Below are positions 52,772 to 62,543 of a stretch of DNA of 64,000 nt, piece after piece. The stretch is from Sphingomonas psychrotolerans (GTDB lineage Bacteria > Pseudomonadota > Alphaproteobacteria > Sphingomonadales > Sphingomonadaceae). A program made the position numbers and the translations under genes. Below the pieces are notes generated by a model that was not told where the DNA came from, made no database searches, and saw only the letters and a program-made list of their open reading frames with translations. Within the stretch, counting starts at the first letter, position 1. The number at the start of each line of letters is the position of its first letter. The DNA lies in contig NZ_CP024923.1 of NCBI RefSeq assembly GCF_002796605.1, positions 744,001-808,000 of the forward strand, given 5' to 3'.

Positions 52772-55700
52772 ATGATCGGTTCTACGGGTTCTTACGCGAC
52801 TCTGTGCGTCGCCGAGACGCAGTCGCGGAGCGCGGGGCGCACGATTGGCGCCAGGCTTCGCAATGAAACGCGATCCAGCCCGGGCGGCCACCCGAACCCT
52901 CGGACGGGTGAGCCGGGTCGGTTGCAGAAGCAAGCAGGGCGCAAGCATCATCTGCTTACCGCCACCTTCCTTGCGGCAGGGATATCCGCGGTGGCGTTCG
53001 CCGTCCCCGCATATGGTCAGGATCGTGTCTACGACGGTCCGGGCACCGACTGGACGTCGGCGCCCAACTGGAACGGCAATGACGTGCCGGACACGGTTGG
53101 CGAAGACGCGGTCTTCCAGAATAACGGCGCGCCCACGAGCGTATCGGTCACGACCAATGTAGCGCTTCGCTCTGTCCGCTTCGATGCCAATGGGCCGGCG
53201 CGCACCATCAACCTTGCGGCCTTCCTAGGCTTGACCAACGGCGTTAGCAATCAGTCGGGTGTCGTCCAGACGATCAACATCAACGGCACTGTCATGGCCA
53301 ACACAAGCTTGCAAATGTTCGGCTCGTCCGACTTTACCGGAACGCAGACGGACGTCCTCCTCGGGGCCGGCTTTCTCCAGATCCTCAACCAGGCCAATGC
53401 GACGCGCGCCCATGTCATCCTGAATGCGGGCGCCATCGGGATCGAGACGGACGACGGCACCGCGGCGCTCGGCGCGCTGAGCGGCACCGGAACGGTGCTG
53501 AGCAACACCAGCAATGGTGCCATCGCCAATCAGCAGCTTACGGTTGGCGGTCTCAACCTGTCCACCACCTTCGCCGGGGTGATCGGGCAAGACGCCGTCT
53601 CAACCTTGAGCCTGGTCAAGGACGGCACCGGAACCCTGACGCTGACAGGTGCGAACAATTATACCGGCACGACGACGATCAGCGCGGGCACGCTGCAGGT
53701 CGGGAATGGCGGCACCTCCGGAAGGCTCGGAAGCGGCGATGTCATCAACAATTCCATACTGTTCTTCAGTCGAAGCGACGGCCTGACGGTCGGCAGCGTC
53801 ATCAGCGGCACCGGCAGCCTCGCCCTGTTGAACGGCGGGCTGACGCTCAGCGGGGCCAACAGCTACTCCGGCGCGACCACGATCCAGTCCGGCACGCTCA
53901 CCATCCAGAATAACAGCGCACTCGGTTCGAATGCGACGGGAACGACCGTAGGAAGCGGTGGCGCATTGGAAATGCAGGGCGGGATCACAATCACGGAAGC
54001 GTTGAGGTTGTTCGGCACCGGCGTCGCCAATGGCGGCGCGCTGCGCAGTATTTCCGGTACCAACACCGTCGCGACCGACATCGTCCTGGGATCGAGCGCG
54101 CGGATCAACATCAACGGCGCCCTGAATCTGCAGGGCGTGACCGGCAACGGCCATACGCTGACGGTCGGCGGCGGGGGCCAAGGGACCTTTTTCGGCGCAA
54201 TCTCGAACCTGACCTCCTTCATCAAGGACGGCACCGGAACCCTGACGCTGACAGGTGCGAACAATTATACCGGCACGACGACGATCAGCGCGGGCACGCT
54301 GCAGGTCGGGAATGGCGGCACCTCCGGAAGGCTCGGAAGCGGCGATGTCATCAACAATTCCATACTGTTCTTCAGTCGAAGCGACGGCCTGACGGTCGGC
54401 AGCGTCATCAGCGGCACCGGCAGCCTCGCCCTGTTGAACGGCGGGCTGACGCTCAGCGGGGCCAACAGCTACTCCGGCGCGACCACGATCCAGTCCGGCA
54501 CGCTCACCATCCAGAATAACAGCGCACTCGGTTCGAATGCGACGGGAACGACCGTAGGGAGCGGTGGCGCACTGGAAATGCAGGGCGGGATCACAATCAC
54601 GGAAGCGTTGACGTTGTACGGCACCGGCGTCGCCAATGGCGGCGTGCTGCGCAATATTTCCGGTACCAACACCGTCGCGACCGACATAATCCTGGGATCG
54701 AGCGCGCGGATCAACATCAACGGCGCCCTGAATCTGCAGGGCGTGACCGGCAACGGCCATGCGCTGACGGTCGGCGGCGCTGGCCAGGGGACCTTTTTCG
54801 GCGCAATCTCGAACCTGACGTCCTTCACCAAGGACGGGACTGGCACGCTCACTCTGTCGGGGGCCAGCACCTTTAGCGGCGCGACCGTGGTCGATGACGG
54901 CACGCTCGAACTCACGGCCACCGGCTCGACCGGTTCGGGCCTGATCCGGGTGAACAATGCAACCTTGCGGGTGCTGGGCACGCGCAGCATTGCCAACAAT
55001 ATCAACTTCGCCAACGGGGCGTTGTCCGAGCTCCATGCCCAGGACGGCCAGACGCTCACGCTGACCGGAACCCTTGGCTTTGCCAGCGGTGAGATGACGT
55101 TCGGATCGGCTGGTGGAACCGGCACGATCGTGGTGACCCCAAATGGCAACATCGGCTACCATCCGACCGGCAGGATCATCGTCGCCGGAGGTACGCTGCG
55201 CGCCGGCAGCGATCGGCTCGGCGTCTTCACCAGCGTCCACCGGACCACCACCGTAAATGCGGGCGCTACGCTCGATTATGACGGCCAGGCCGGCGCACCG
55301 GTCGCGATCAAGAACCTCGAGGGAGCCGGAACCCTGCTCAACGGCGGCGGCACCACCACGATCAACGCCGGCACGTTCAGCGGCAGCATCCGCGGCACCC
55401 AGTCGCTGGTCGTCGGCGCCACGCAATTTGCACCGGCCGGCACGCTGACGCTGAGCGGCAACAACGATTATTCGGGCAGCACCACAATCGACACCGACGC
55501 GACGCTGGCGTTGAGCGGCACCGGGAGCTTGAGCGCGTCCTCTGGCGTCGATATCGCCGCTGGCGGCATCTTCGACGTGTCCGGCGCCAGTGGCGCGGTC
55601 GTCATCGGCAATCTGTCCGGCAACGGCGACGTGGTGATTGGCGCGCGCGACCTGTCCATCGCCAATGGCAACGGCACGTTCGGCGGCGTCATCAGCGGCT

Positions 55701-58700
55701 CCGGCACGTTCCGCCAATCCGGCGCCGGGACGCTGATCCTCGCCGGCAACAACAGCTCCACCGCGAATTTCACCGGTGCTGTCGACGTGACCGGCGGCAA
55801 GCTGGCGATCGACGGCAGCATGGGTGACGTTGTGGGCAACACGGCCCTCATGACGCTGAGCGGCGGCGCGCTGGGCGGCAGCGGCACCTTCCATGGCAGC
55901 GTGACGATCGGCAATGCCGCGCTCAATCCGGGCAACAGCCCGGGCACGCTCACGATCGCCGGCAACCTGGCGCTGGGCAGCGCCACCATCCTTAATTACG
56001 AGCTGGGCGCGCCGGGCACCGTTGGGGGTGTGAGCAACGATCTGGTCAATGTCGGCGGCGACCTGACGCTCGACGGCACGCTCAATACGATCGCCTCGGG
56101 CGCGGGCTATGGCCCGGGCTATTACCGCCTGTTCAACTATGGCGGTTCGCTGACCGACAATGGCGTAGCCATCGGTACGATCGCTGGCGCCCTGCAGGCG
56201 GATATCCTCACCAACGTCAATGGCCAGGTGAATGTCCGCCTCGGCGGTTCGCAGGCCCTTCAATATTGGGATGGCGCCGATACGAACGCGACTCCGGGCG
56301 TCGCTGGCGGCGCGGGCATCTGGAACAACAGCAGCACCAACTGGACCGGGCCGGCCGGCTACGCGATCAACGACAGCTGGAAAGGCCAGGTCGGCGTGTT
56401 CGCCGGCGCCGCCGGCGGCATCGTCACGGTGGACGGCACGCAGAATTTCGAGGAATTGCGCTTCGAGACCAACGGTTATCAGTTGCGGCCGCAGGACTCG
56501 CTGGCCCGGCTGAATACCACGGGCGGCTTCTCGATCATCGATGTCGCCAGCGGCATCACCGCCGATATCGGCGTGACCATCCAGGGCGCCGGCGGCATCG
56601 ACAAGACCGGCGCCGGCACGCTGATCCTCTCGGCCGCCACCAGCTATAGCGGCGCCACCGACGTGGCGGCGGGCACGCTGCGCCTCGGCACCGGTTCAGC
56701 GCTCACCGACCAGACGGCCCTCACTGTCCAGGCGGGCGCGACCTTCGACCTGGACGGCTTCCAGACCCATGTCGGCTCGCTTGCAGGAGCAGGCAGCGTG
56801 ACGCTTGGCGCCGGCCAGCTGAATACCGGCTACGATAACAGCGCGACCCTTTTCAGCGGCACCCTCACGGGCACCGACGGTAGCGGCGCCATCCTGACCA
56901 AGGAGGGCTCGGGCACCCTGACCCTGGGCGGCACCGTCACGCTGGCGACCAGCGGGACGGCGGCCAGCAACTGGGTCAAGGTCAATGCCGGCACACTCGC
57001 GATCAGCAACACCGGCAGCATCACCACGGACTACGCCCAGAACTTCGGCACGATCGACAATGCCGGCACGATCACCGCCTTCACCACCTTCCAGACCTTC
57101 GGTACGGCGATCAACAACGGCAATATCGTCGGCAACACCCAGAATTTCAGCACCCTCGACAATCACGGCACGATGGGCGCGCTGCAGTCACTCGGCGGCA
57201 CTGCGACCAATTACAGCACCGGCACCATCAACGGCACTGTCCAGAACTTCGCCAGCTTCACCAGCACCGGCATCGTCAACGGCGATATCAGCAATTTCGG
57301 CACGGTGCTGATCGCGAATCAGGTCAATGGCCAGGTCGCCAACCTGACCGGCGGGGCGACCGTCACGCTCACCGGCGCAGTGACCGGCATCACCGGCTAT
57401 CTGGGCTCTGCCGGTTCGACCTTCGACCTTGCCGGCTTCGATACCAGTGTCGGCGGTTTGACCGGCACGGGCGCGATCCAGCTCGGCGCCGCGACGCTTA
57501 CCATCGACGCTGTTGGTGCCTCGACGTTCAACGGCACGATCTCGGGCAGCGGCGGGCTGATCAAGGCGGGCAGCAGCACCCAGGTGCTGAACGGGCTCAA
57601 CAACTATACCGGTGCGACCTTCGTCAACGGCGGCACGCTGGCGCTGGGCGATGGCGGCAGTGTCGGCGGCGGCAATGTGATGAACGGCGCCGCCTTCGCA
57701 TTCGAAGGCGCGGCGGACCGGGTATTCACCAACGCGATCCTGGGCAGCGGGACGGTCACCCAGGCGGGGAGCGGCCTAGTGACCCTGACCGGGGCGAACG
57801 GCTATTCGGGCGGCACGCAGGTACTCGCCGGCGCGCTCGGCTTCGACAACAGCCTCGCGCTGGGCACCGGCTCAGTCGCGCTGGGCGACGGCACCAGCCT
57901 GCGCAATGTCCAGGGCGCAGCAACGATCGCGCTGGCGAATGCCATCCAGATCGCGGGCGGCGGCACCGCGACACTGCAGGGCGTCGATGGCTCGAACACG
58001 ATCCTCAACGGCGCGATCAGCGGCGGCACCGTTCGCTTCGGCCTTTCGGGCATCGGCGCCACTGCGTTCACGCTGGGCACGGCCAACAGCTATGGCGACA
58101 CCCGGATCGGCGGCGGCGTGGCGCTGACCGTGGAGGGCGGCGGATCGCTGGGCGTCGGCAATACCCGCTTCGAAACGTCTCCGATCCCCTCTTCGCTCAC
58201 GTTCGCCAACGGCATCGATTACAGCTATGCCGGCGTGATCTCCGGCAGCGGCAGCATCATCGTCGACACCACCGCGCCCGGCGTCTCGGTCACGCTGACC
58301 GGCTCGAACAACGCCGTCGACAATTTCACCGGGCTGGTCACGGTCGACGCCGGCCGGCTCGTCCTCAACGGCGATCTGGGCGACGTGGTGAACAACACCG
58401 CCAGCCTGACGCTGAACGGCGGCACGCTCGGCGGCAGCGGCACCTTCCATGGCGACGTCAGCTTCGGCAACGCGGCGCTCGATCCGGGCAACAGCCCCGG
58501 CACGCTCACCGTCGCCGGCAATCTGACGCTCGGGGCGGGCACGATCCTCAACTATGAACTGGGCGAGGCCGGCACCGTCGGCGGGGCCAACAACGATCTG
58601 GTCAATATCGGCGAAAACCTCACGCTCGACGGCACGCTCAATGTCACTGCGATGGGCGGCTTCGGCGAAGGCTATTACCGGCTGTTCAACTATGGCGGGA

Positions 58701-61654
58701 GCTTCACCGACAACGGGCTGAACCTCGGCGCCCTGCCCGCCGGCTACACGCCGACATTGCTCACCAACATCACGGGCCAGGTGAACATCCTGTTCGCGAG
58801 CAGCCCCCAGGTGATCCAATATTGGGATGGCAGCGACCTGACCGGCGGCTCGACCGCCAGTGGCGGCGACGGCGGCTCTGGCGTGTGGAGCAGCGCCAAC
58901 GCCAACTGGACCGCGCCGACCGGGTACGGCGTCAACGACGCGTGGCGCGGCCAGGTCGCTGTGTTCGGCACATCGGGCGGCACCGTTACCGTGGAAGGGA
59001 CGCAGGCCTTCCAGGAACTGCGCTTCCTGACCAGCGGCTATGTGATCGGCAGCGCGACCGCAGCCGACGGGCTGGCGACGACCGGCGGCTTCTCGGTGAT
59101 CGATGTCGTCAACGGTGCGGATGCCACGATCGATGCCGCCATCTCCGGCACGGGCGGGCTGACCAAGATCGGCGCCGGCACCATCACCCTGACCGGCGCC
59201 AACACCTATACCGGTCTCACCTTGGTATCGGGCGGCACGCTGACGGTGAGTGCGACCGGCAGCATCGCCGGCCCCGTGCGCAACCAGGCGAATTTCACCA
59301 ACGCCGGCACCGTGACCGGCGTCGTGCAGAACGACACCACGCTCACCAGCACCGGCAATCTCGCCGGCGGGCTGATCAACAATGGCACCGCTTCGCTGGC
59401 GGGCGCGGTCGGCGCCGCCCTCGCCAACAACGGCACCGTCACCTTCACCGGCGCCGCGACAGTCGCGGTGCTGCAGCAAGGCGCGACAGGCAATTTCAAC
59501 TTGGCCGGCTTCGGCGTGTCGCTCGGTGCGCTCGTCGGCTCGGGCACGATAACCCTCGGCAGCGGCGCGCTCAGCGTGGGTGCGGGTAACGGCAATTCGT
59601 CCTTTGGCGGCACGATCTCCGGCGCCGGTAACTTGACCAAGACGGGCAACGGCACGCTGGCGCTCACCGGCGCGGCGACGCAGACCGGCGGCACCACCAT
59701 TTCGGGCGGCACGCTGCAGATCGGGACTGGCGGCACCACCGGCTCGCTCTCGGGTGCGGTCACCAACAATAGCGTGCTCGCGCTCAACCGCAGCGACGCG
59801 GTGACGCTGGCCAACGTCATGTCGGGCACCGGCGGCTTCGTGCAGGCGGGCACCGGCACCACCACGCTGACCGGCGCCAACAGCTATAGCGGCGGCACCC
59901 TGGTCTCCGCCGGGCGGCTGCGCGGCGACTCCGCCTCGCTCCAGGGCGATATCCGGATCGATACCGCGCTCGAATTCGCCCAGACCAGCACCGGCACCTA
60001 TGCCGGCAGCCTCTCCGGCGTGGGCCTGTTCGACAAAACCGGCATCGGCACGCTGGTGCTCACCGGCAACAGCGCGGGCTTCACCGGCGCGACGCACCTC
60101 ATCGGCGGCGGGCTGGCGGTCAACGGCCTGCTCTCGCGCTCGATCGTCACCGTCAGCAACGGCGCCACGTTGAGCGGCACCGGCACCGTGGGCGGCGTCA
60201 TTCTGCAAAGCGGCGCCACGATCGCGCCGGGCAACAGTGTCGGCACGTTCAGCGTGGCCGGCAATGTGCAGTTCCTGACCGGCTCGCTCTACACGGCGGA
60301 GGTCCAGGCCGGCGGCAGCGACAAGATCCTCGCCACCGGCACCGCGCAGCTCTCCGGCACGCTGCAGGTCCTCAATCTCGGCGGCAATTACGCCATCAAC
60401 AGCACTTTCGTGCTGCTCCATGCCGATGCCGGGGTGAGCGGTACCTTCACCACCGCCAACCTCGCCAGCTTCGGCCTCGCCTACCGGCCGAAGATTATCT
60501 ACGCCGCCAACGAGGTGCAGTTGTTCCTCGCCGCGAACCAGCTCTCCGCGGTGCTCGGCACCGGCGTTTCGCTCACCTACAATCAGGCGAGCACGATTGG
60601 CCGCCTCGATGCCGCCGTCGTCACCGGCGGATATGATCCGTCGGCGCTGAGTGCGCTCTACAACCTCGCGCCAGCTGCGATCCCCGCAGCGCTCGATCAG
60701 CTCTCAGGAGAGATCTACGCGGATGCGACGCGCGCCGCGCTGGAGGACGAGCGGGTCGTACCCGAAGCAGTGCTCGGCCGGCTCGGCGAAGCGGCCGATC
60801 TCGGCCTCACCGGCAATGGCAGCTGGGGCCAGGCGATCGGCAGCTGGGGCAGCGTGGACGGCGACGGCAATGCCGCCGGCTATGACGTCAACCGCACCGG
60901 CTTCGCGATGGGCATGGATGCCGGCGATGCAAGTGAAGAGGGCTCGTGGCGCGCCGGCGTGACGGGCCACTATACCCGCATCACCGTGCCGGCCTCCGCG
61001 CGCGGCAGCCGCGCCACGATCGATCGGACGGGCGGCGGTTTCTATGCCGGCGCTGCGATGAACGGCTGGCGCGTTCGCACCGGCGCATCGCTTTCGTTGC
61101 TCGATCTCAAGGTGAAGCGCGAAATCGCCATCCCGGGCCTCTCCACCACTGAGCGCGCCAAAAACTTGGGCGTTATGTTTCAGACGTTCGGCGAACTCAG
61201 CTACCGGATCGAGATGGGCGCGCCCGGTTTCGTCGAACCCTATCTGGCCGGCAGCGTGAGCCAGGTGAGCTTCGGCCGCTTCGCGGAGAGCAGCGGGCCG
61301 GTAGCGCTGATCGCGCGCGCGCAGAAGAATGTGCTCGGTATCGCCGAACTGGGCCTCCGCGGCGGGACCACCTTGGTCGGCGGCGACAAGGGCGGCATCC
61401 GGCTGGGCGGCAATATCGGACTGCGCACCGCCTTTGGCGACCGCGTCGCCAATCCGGTCATCGCGCTGGCCGCGGCACCCGATCAGGCGTTCAACGTCCA
61501 CTCGGCGGCGATCGACCGGTTCGCGGCAGCGGCGAACCTCAACGTCACCGCCGATCTCAGCGACAAGCTGAGCCTGCGTCTGGGCTATAACGGCGTACTG
61601 GCCGGCGGTGCCCGCGAACATGGCGCCCGCGCGACGCTCAGCCTGAAGTTCTGA
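52772..61654 (+). CDS. Giant autotransporter (type Va) with PATR-repeat passenger
   Basis: 2,960 residues from ATG 52772 (GGGGGGAA 5 bases upstream). A 58-residue basic N-terminal extension precedes the hydrophobic signal (LLTATFLAAGISAVAFAVPA, cleavage near YGQ). The passenger is a Gly/Thr/Asn-rich beta-helix with many passenger-associated transport repeats (form: KDGTGTLTLTGANNYTGTTT then ISAGTLQVGNGG). It includes an exact 202-residue tandem duplication (282-483 and 484-685) and a diverged 210-residue module pair (about 1033-1240 and 1886-2095). The beta-domain is at about 2683-2960, from GSWGQAIGSWGSVDGDGN to the terminal F of LSLKF. It should be exposed at the surface by BAM, acting as adhesin or biofilm factor. 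Confidence 0.92.
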   Translation: MIGSTGSYATLCVAETQSRSAGRTIGARLRNETRSSPGGHPNPRTGEPGRLQKQAGRKHHLLTATFLAAGISAVAFAVPAYGQDRVYDGPGTDWTSAPNWNGNDVPDTVGEDAVFQNNGAPTSVSVTTNVALRSVRFDANGPARTINLAAFLGLTNGVSNQSGVVQTININGTVMANTSLQMFGSSDFTGTQTDVLLGAGFLQILNQANATRAHVILNAGAIGIETDDGTAALGALSGTGTVLSNTSNGAIANQQLTVGGLNLSTTFAGVIGQDAVSTLSLVKDGTGTLTLTGANNYTGTTTISAGTLQVGNGGTSGRLGSGDVINNSILFFSRSDGLTVGSVISGTGSLALLNGGLTLSGANSYSGATTIQSGTLTIQNNSALGSNATGTTVGSGGALEMQGGITITEALRLFGTGVANGGALRSISGTNTVATDIVLGSSARININGALNLQGVTGNGHTLTVGGGGQGTFFGAISNLTSFIKDGTGTLTLTGANNYTGTTTISAGTLQVGNGGTSGRLGSGDVINNSILFFSRSDGLTVGSVISGTGSLALLNGGLTLSGANSYSGATTIQSGTLTIQNNSALGSNATGTTVGSGGALEMQGGITITEALTLYGTGVANGGVLRNISGTNTVATDIILGSSARININGALNLQGVTGNGHALTVGGAGQGTFFGAISNLTSFTKDGTGTLTLSGASTFSGATVVDDGTLELTATGSTGSGLIRVNNATLRVLGTRSIANNINFANGALSELHAQDGQTLTLTGTLGFASGEMTFGSAGGTGTIVVTPNGNIGYHPTGRIIVAGGTLRAGSDRLGVFTSVHRTTTVNAGATLDYDGQAGAPVAIKNLEGAGTLLNGGGTTTINAGTFSGSIRGTQSLVVGATQFAPAGTLTLSGNNDYSGSTTIDTDATLALSGTGSLSASSGVDIAAGGIFDVSGASGAVVIGNLSGNGDVVIGARDLSIANGNGTFGGVISGSGTFRQSGAGTLILAGNNSSTANFTGAVDVTGGKLAIDGSMGDVVGNTALMTLSGGALGGSGTFHGSVTIGNAALNPGNSPGTLTIAGNLALGSATILNYELGAPGTVGGVSNDLVNVGGDLTLDGTLNTIASGAGYGPGYYRLFNYGGSLTDNGVAIGTIAGALQADILTNVNGQVNVRLGGSQALQYWDGADTNATPGVAGGAGIWNNSSTNWTGPAGYAINDSWKGQVGVFAGAAGGIVTVDGTQNFEELRFETNGYQLRPQDSLARLNTTGGFSIIDVASGITADIGVTIQGAGGIDKTGAGTLILSAATSYSGATDVAAGTLRLGTGSALTDQTALTVQAGATFDLDGFQTHVGSLAGAGSVTLGAGQLNTGYDNSATLFSGTLTGTDGSGAILTKEGSGTLTLGGTVTLATSGTAASNWVKVNAGTLAISNTGSITTDYAQNFGTIDNAGTITAFTTFQTFGTAINNGNIVGNTQNFSTLDNHGTMGALQSLGGTATNYSTGTINGTVQNFASFTSTGIVNGDISNFGTVLIANQVNGQVANLTGGATVTLTGAVTGITGYLGSAGSTFDLAGFDTSVGGLTGTGAIQLGAATLTIDAVGASTFNGTISGSGGLIKAGSSTQVLNGLNNYTGATFVNGGTLALGDGGSVGGGNVMNGAAFAFEGAADRVFTNAILGSGTVTQAGSGLVTLTGANGYSGGTQVLAGALGFDNSLALGTGSVALGDGTSLRNVQGAATIALANAIQIAGGGTATLQGVDGSNTILNGAISGGTVRFGLSGIGATAFTLGTANSYGDTRIGGGVALTVEGGGSLGVGNTRFETSPIPSSLTFANGIDYSYAGVISGSGSIIVDTTAPGVSVTLTGSNNAVDNFTGLVTVDAGRLVLNGDLGDVVNNTASLTLNGGTLGGSGTFHGDVSFGNAALDPGNSPGTLTVAGNLTLGAGTILNYELGEAGTVGGANNDLVNIGENLTLDGTLNVTAMGGFGEGYYRLFNYGGSFTDNGLNLGALPAGYTPTLLTNITGQVNILFASSPQVIQYWDGSDLTGGSTASGGDGGSGVWSSANANWTAPTGYGVNDAWRGQVAVFGTSGGTVTVEGTQAFQELRFLTSGYVIGSATAADGLATTGGFSVIDVVNGADATIDAAISGTGGLTKIGAGTITLTGANTYTGLTLVSGGTLTVSATGSIAGPVRNQANFTNAGTVTGVVQNDTTLTSTGNLAGGLINNGTASLAGAVGAALANNGTVTFTGAATVAVLQQGATGNFNLAGFGVSLGALVGSGTITLGSGALSVGAGNGNSSFGGTISGAGNLTKTGNGTLALTGAATQTGGTTISGGTLQIGTGGTTGSLSGAVTNNSVLALNRSDAVTLANVMSGTGGFVQAGTGTTTLTGANSYSGGTLVSAGRLRGDSASLQGDIRIDTALEFAQTSTGTYAGSLSGVGLFDKTGIGTLVLTGNSAGFTGATHLIGGGLAVNGLLSRSIVTVSNGATLSGTGTVGGVILQSGATIAPGNSVGTFSVAGNVQFLTGSLYTAEVQAGGSDKILATGTAQLSGTLQVLNLGGNYAINSTFVLLHADAGVSGTFTTANLASFGLAYRPKIIYAANEVQLFLAANQLSAVLGTGVSLTYNQASTIGRLDAAVVTGGYDPSALSALYNLAPAAIPAALDQLSGEIYADATRAALEDERVVPEAVLGRLGEAADLGLTGNGSWGQAIGSWGSVDGDGNAAGYDVNRTGFAMGMDAGDASEEGSWRAGVTGHYTRITVPASARGSRATIDRTGGGFYAGAAMNGWRVRTGASLSLLDLKVKREIAIPGLSTTERAKNLGVMFQTFGELSYRIEMGAPGFVEPYLAGSVSQVSFGRFAESSGPVALIARAQKNVLGIAELGLRGGTTLVGGDKGGIRLGGNIGLRTAFGDRVANPVIALAAAPDQAFNVHSAAIDRFAAAANLNVTADLSDKLSLRLGYNGVLAGGAREHGARATLSLKF
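53616..54827 (+). repeat. 606-bp tandem duplication in the autotransporter passenger
   Basis: Two direct copies (53616-54221 and 54222-54827) with period 606 bases (202 codons) are almost identical at the DNA level; the few differences include A/G at third positions and a ttgttcgg/ttgtacgg change. A third partial start follows at 54828. Recent duplication by slippage or unequal exchange, in frame. Confidence 0.9.
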
Positions 61655-61665
61655 CCGGCAGGCGA

Positions 61666-61692
61666 GCTGGCGGTCGTCCGACGGCCGCGAGC
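61666..61692 (+). terminator. Possible hairpin terminator after autotransporter
   Basis: GCTGGCGGTCG and CGGCCGCGAGC can pair around TCCGA, 12 bases after the autotransporter stop. There is no strong T-run, so this may be a rho-dependent end. Confidence 0.3.
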
Positions 61693-61971
61693 CGCCCCCC
61701 TCTCTGAGCCCCGGCCAGCCCGCATTGTAGGTGATGTACGGCGGGCCGGCCTTGCCTTTCAATCTCGCAGCCCAAACGCACGGCCTGCGCTTCAGCAGGG
61801 AAACTCAAGGTCGCCCAGGCTCGGCTAAACTGACGGTAGCTTACAGGATTGCGACAGACGTCGTTAAATGACGGGCATTGGGCGCGTTCCCGCGCGGGGC
61901 GCGCGCTTCGGCATTGCGACCCGACGCAGAGGTATTGCTGCGAGCGCTTTCGCTTGCCGGCCCTTTGAGCC
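61693..61971. other. Non-coding stretch between autotransporter and right repeat
   Basis: About 280 bases without a supported gene. Antisense frames are shadows of the neighbouring GC-rich DNA. Confidence 0.4.
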
Positions 61972-62132
61972 GAGGCCGACGCCGCCCGAACTCGGGCGCC
62001 GCGAGGCTGAGCGACACATAAACGCCGCCAAAACCCTTCTCCGCGGCGCGACTTTCGGAAGGCGGGGTTACGGCGAACTTACCGTGGCCCCGGCTTTGCG
62101 AGAAGGGGATGATCCCCCATTGGAGACCATGA

Positions 62133-62402
62133 ATGCCAAACCACCTCGAGATCGACCAGGCGAGCGTCACCGACAACGACCTGGCGCGGCAGGTGGAGTT
62201 CGCTGCGGAGCTGGATGGTGATGAGCGCGAATTTGCGGTGAAATATTCCGTGCTCAAGGAATTGAGTGGCGATGAGCCAGGCGAGGACGCCCTGGAGCTG
62301 TTCGAGCGGTTCAGCGACGAGATCGCTGATATATGCGCTGAGGCGGCCTTGCAGCGATCGTCTGCGAGCGTCGTAATAGTCGACGAGAACGACCTCGAAT
62401 AA
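62133..62402 (+). CDS. DUF1488-like small protein, right copy
   Basis: 89 residues from ATG 62133: MPNHLEIDQASVTDNDLARQ, VEFAAELDGDEREFAVKYSV, SGDEPGEDALELFERFSDE. Differs from the left-arm copy at only a handful of residues (R/H, T/A, T/A, A/S, D/G, P/S). Acidic, unknown function. Its presence in both arms of the inverted repeat, each followed by the 115-bp element, suggests the gene and repeat moved as a unit. Confidence 0.7.
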   Translation: MPNHLEIDQASVTDNDLARQVEFAAELDGDEREFAVKYSVLKELSGDEPGEDALELFERFSDEIADICAEAALQRSSASVVIVDENDLE

Positions 62403-62426
62403 CGCGACGTTCTCGGAAGGCATGGT

Positions 62427-62543
62427 GGCAATGCACCCAGCGCATGGACAATTCACCGTACGCGCGAGCGCTGCTCATAAATTAGCTAGTTTCAACGGTT
62501 TACAAGGTATTCCTAAAAAACCGTCAGGGCACATATTTGTCCG
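62427..62543 (+). repeat. Dispersed 115-bp repeat, copy 4
   Basis: ATGCACCCAGCGCATGGACA, ATTCACCGTACGCGCGAGCG and an AT-rich tail with AAAAAACCGTCAGGGCACA. Lies 25 bases after the right DUF1488-like gene, mirroring copy 1. The short frame MHPAHGQFTVRASAAHK is open much further here (to 62811). Confidence 0.85.

Noticed and set aside
53600..54830. Regular repeats suggesting a CRISPR array
   Set aside because: Period is 606 bases and the repeats are in-frame coding sequence; no short repeats with unique spacers.
53600..56263. Long minus-strand frame of 887 residues opposite the autotransporter
   Set aside because: The real protein has signal peptide, PATR repeats and beta-domain on the plus strand; the antisense frame is a by-product of GC-rich repetitive codons. 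The same applies to 57872-60421.
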